Assembly: GCA_963727045.1 (NCBI GenBank)
Contig: CAVSES010000002.1
Span: 186,001-250,000 of the forward strand
Length of the DNA stretch: 64,000 nucleotides
Source of the DNA: Bog-1198 sp963727045
GTDB taxonomy: Bacteria; Pseudomonadota; Gammaproteobacteria; Steroidobacterales; Steroidobacteraceae
Direction of reading: 5' to 3'
Shown: positions 62,180 through 64,000 of the stretch, piece by piece
How positions within the stretch are numbered: the stretch's first letter is position 1
Layout of the letters: each line of letters starts with the position of its first letter
Notes under the pieces: model-generated
What the model saw: the letters and a program-made list of their open reading frames with translations, nothing else
Told to the model about the DNA's origin: nothing
The model's database searches: none
Position numbers and translations under genes: made by a program

Positions 62180-63147
62180 AGCGTTTTGCCGTATTGACCA
62201 GCGGCGGCGATGCACCGGGAATGAACGCGGCGCTTCGGGCAGCCGTCAGGATCGGGGTGTCGCGCGGATTCGAGATGTTCGGGGTGCGGGACGGCTATAC
62301 GGGTCTCATTGCGGGCCGCTTCGATCGTATGGGACCCCGCGACGTCGGCGGCATCATCGGCCGCGGCGGAACCGTCCTGGGAACCACCCGGTGCGCCGAG
62401 CTCAAAACCGATGCCGGGCAGGCCGCCGCCATAGAGCAAATGCGCAATCACGACATTTCCGGCCTCATCGTCATCGGCGGCAACGGTTCGCAGGCGGGCG
62501 CTTTCGCGCTCTCGAGACGAGGGTTTCCGGTGGTTGGGGTGGCATCGACGATCGACAACGATCTTGCGGGTTCCGACATCACGATCGGCGCGATGACGGC
62601 CGTGGACATCGCGCTCGAAGCGATCGACCGCCTCAGGGTGACGGCGGCGTCCCATAAACGCGTGTTCCTGGTGGAGGTCATGGGCCGTGACAGCGGTCAT
62701 CTGGCGCTCGTCGTTGGAATCGCCGGCGGTGCCGAGGCGATTGTCATCCCAGAGGAGCACACCGACCCTGAGTCCGTTGCCGCAGAGGTGCTCGCCGCCT
62801 ACCAGCGCGGCAAGAGCCATGCCATCGTCGTCGTCGCCGAGGGCGCCAAGTACAACGCCGAGGGTCTGGCGTGTCACTTCCGCGAACACCAGCAGCGCCT
62901 GGGTTTTGAACTCCGCATCTCGACACTCGGACATATCCAGCGAGGCGGGTCTCCCGGCGTGTTCGATCGAACGATCGCGACCCTGCTGGGTGCGGCGGCC
63001 GTCGAGTACCTCGAGGGCGGCCGGCATGGGGTGCTGCTCGGCATCGTGGATGGGAAGCTCGCCCCGACCGCGCTTTCGGCCGTGGTCAATGCAAAGAAGC
63101 CCCTCGACACGCGTCTGCTTGCCCTCGCCTCTTCCCTGGCGCAATGA
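62176..63147 (+). CDS. pfkA: 6-phosphofructokinase
   Basis: Group A phosphofructokinase of 323 aa. Motifs: VLTSGGDAPGMNAALRA at the start, GGIIGRGGTVLGTTRC, IVIGGNGSQAGAFAL, STIDNDLAGSDITIGAMTAVDIALEAIDRL with the catalytic TIDND, VEVMGRDSGHLAL and LGHIQRGGSPGVFDR. The GGDGS loop of E. coli PfkA reads GGNGS here: the Mg-binding Asp is Asn, and the following Gly (rather than Asp) favours ATP over PPi. Phosphoryl donor is uncertain. The GTG start at 62176 overlaps the PEP synthase stop by 4 bp. Confidence 0.93.
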   Translation: MKRFAVLTSGGDAPGMNAALRAAVRIGVSRGFEMFGVRDGYTGLIAGRFDRMGPRDVGGIIGRGGTVLGTTRCAELKTDAGQAAAIEQMRNHDISGLIVIGGNGSQAGAFALSRRGFPVVGVASTIDNDLAGSDITIGAMTAVDIALEAIDRLRVTAASHKRVFLVEVMGRDSGHLALVVGIAGGAEAIVIPEEHTDPESVAAEVLAAYQRGKSHAIVVVAEGAKYNAEGLACHFREHQQRLGFELRISTLGHIQRGGSPGVFDRTIATLLGAAAVEYLEGGRHGVLLGIVDGKLAPTALSAVVNAKKPLDTRLLALASSLAQ

Positions 63148-63257
63148 GTTGCCCGGACCGGCGCTGCGATTGACCCTTACTGCCGCAGGGATTTTCCACG
63201 ATACTGCGCTCGCGAACCATGGCGCACGATCCAGGATACGTATGGGGGGTATTTCTC

Positions 63258-63716
63258 ATGTTAGTGAAAGACGTTTGCACGATGAACGCCGTTTGCTGTC
63301 CTCGGCAGACGTCCGTATTGCAGGCCGCCCGGCTGATGCGGCAGCAGCATGTGGGCGACGTGGTGGTCGTGGACGACCCTGACGAGGAGTGCACGCCGAT
63401 CGCCGTGGTCACCGATCGCGATCTCGTGGTCGAAGTGCTCGGCAACGGGTTGGATCCGGCCACCACCATGCTCGGCAGCCTCGTCTATCGGCCGCTCGTC
63501 ATCGCCAACGAGTCGGAGGACATTTCCGAGGCCGTCGCGCGTATGCGCGCCCACGGCATCCGCAGAATTCCCGTCGTCAACGTGCGCGGCCGGGTCGTAG
63601 GCATCGTCACATTGGATGACCTGCTGCGCTTGCTCATCGCCGACGGCAATGCGCTGCTCGACATCGTGAGCAAGGGCCAGGATGTCGAGAAGCGCGCGCG
63701 GGCGCGCACGGCATGA
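63258..63716 (+). CDS. CBS-domain protein (two CBS domains)
   Basis: Small Bateman-module protein of 152 aa. The first CBS (MNAVCCPRQTSVLQAARLMRQQHVGDVVVVDDPDEECTPIAVVTDRDLV) and second CBS (LVIANESEDISEAVARMRAHGIRRIPVVNVRGRVVGIVTLDDLLRLL) are complete, with the acidic TDRD and TLDD ends. Such proteins sense adenosine nucleotides. The ATG at 63258 follows a G-rich ribosome-like tract; an in-frame ATG at 63219 is possible. The PduL-like gene overlaps its stop by 4 bp. Confidence 0.9.
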   Translation: MLVKDVCTMNAVCCPRQTSVLQAARLMRQQHVGDVVVVDDPDEECTPIAVVTDRDLVVEVLGNGLDPATTMLGSLVYRPLVIANESEDISEAVARMRAHGIRRIPVVNVRGRVVGIVTLDDLLRLLIADGNALLDIVSKGQDVEKRARARTA

Positions 63717-64000
63717 AGAGACCCGCGCGGCGCGCGGCCGAGCAAGGGCTCCCGCCGGTGCAGATTCCGGCCGCAATTTCAGCACGCCATGTGCACTTGA
63801 CGCAGGCGGCGCTCGATCGGTTGTTCGGCGACGGCTATGAGCTGCAGGTTCATTCGGCGCTTCTGCAGCCGGGTCAATTTGCCGCCGAAGAAACCGTGAC
63901 GCTGGTTGGGCCGCGAGGCCGTCTTTCCGGCGTGCGCATCGTGGGTCCGCCGCGCTCCGAAGTGCAGGTGGAGCTTTCCCGCACCGACGCCATCAGCCTG
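63713..64000 (+). CDS. Phosphate propanoyltransferase (PduL-like), partial at the window end
   Basis: The first 96 residues are visible. A basic N-terminal tail is followed by VQIPAAISARHVHLTQAALDRLFGDGYELQVHSALLQPGQFAAEETVTLVGPRGRLSGVRIVGPPRSEVQVELSRTDAISL. This matches PduL phosphotransacylases, including the His-rich metal site (RHVHL) and the QPGQFAAEETV and SRTDA motifs. PduL converts acyl-CoA and phosphate to acyl-phosphate. With pyruvate dehydrogenase upstream it suggests an acetyl-CoA to acetyl-phosphate to ATP route, with an acetate kinase possibly beyond the window edge. The start overlaps the CBS stop. Confidence 0.9.
   Translation, partial: MKRPARRAAEQGLPPVQIPAAISARHVHLTQAALDRLFGDGYELQVHSALLQPGQFAAEETVTLVGPRGRLSGVRIVGPPRSEVQVELSRTDAISL

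Noticed and set aside
41727..63257. FNR/Anr boxes (TTGAT-N4-ATCAA) before island genes
   Set aside because: I looked through the intergenic gaps of the island and saw no convincing match. The CTA(C/G)GT(A/G) element is the only recurrent signal.

Overview
The window is high-GC proteobacterial DNA, probably from a gamma- or betaproteobacterium. The evidence is a complete pqqABCDE operon, diheme c4-type cytochromes, an RND efflux tripartite system with OmpR/EnvZ-type regulators, a FixJ-type regulator and many GTG/TTG starts. Species cannot be named from sequence alone. Genes are densely packed, with many 1-14 bp overlaps, and no stretch longer than 300 bp lacks a gene. I saw no rRNA, tRNA, CRISPR array, transposase or integrase.

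Region 1 (1-7564): a two-component system (kinase cut by the window edge) is divergent from a three-gene RND efflux operon. Region 2 (7595-18057): a Tat-dependent three-subunit flavin dehydrogenase (small subunit, GMC flavoprotein, diheme cytochrome c) is followed by an exported cupin, a class III aminotransferase, an amidinohydrolase-like enzyme and a Tat-exported amidase. An exported ammonia-lyase homologue without its cofactor triad and an MFS transporter converge on them. Most of these proteins carry export signals, so this looks like an undescribed periplasmic catabolic pathway.

Region 3 (18131-22474): a frameshifted 2OG-oxygenase-like gene, a NYN-LOTUS protein, a small heat-shock protein and a lon gene broken by six frame changes. 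Region 4 (22508-30663): pqqABCDE runs without a real gap into an M48 metallopeptidase and an MBL hydrolase, and is divergent from a NarX/NarL-type two-component system. Region 5 (30717-38792): the GlgE alpha-glucan pathway (glgB, glgE, treS-maltokinase fusion) with a channel-like membrane protein.

Region 6 (38980-64000) is a stress, ion-homeostasis and low-energy metabolism island. It holds BON and CBS proteins, a DUF2934 protein, a LOG-family protein, a c-type cytochrome, a nitroreductase, a FixJ-like regulator, MgtC/DUF4010 and MgtA, a phosphotransferase-kinase fusion, two tandem universal stress proteins, a mannose-1-phosphate guanylyltransferase, Kup and a cysteine-free DksA-like protein. 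Central-carbon genes close it: pyruvate dehydrogenase E1alpha/E1beta/E2, PEP synthase, phosphofructokinase, a CBS protein and a partial PduL. Its content resembles hypoxia or dormancy regulons. Several promoters share a CTA(C/G)GT(A/G)-type element that might be read by the resident FixJ-like regulator. Some members are decaying: a groEL lacking its middle, a CBS gene with its core missing, and a shortened nitroreductase.
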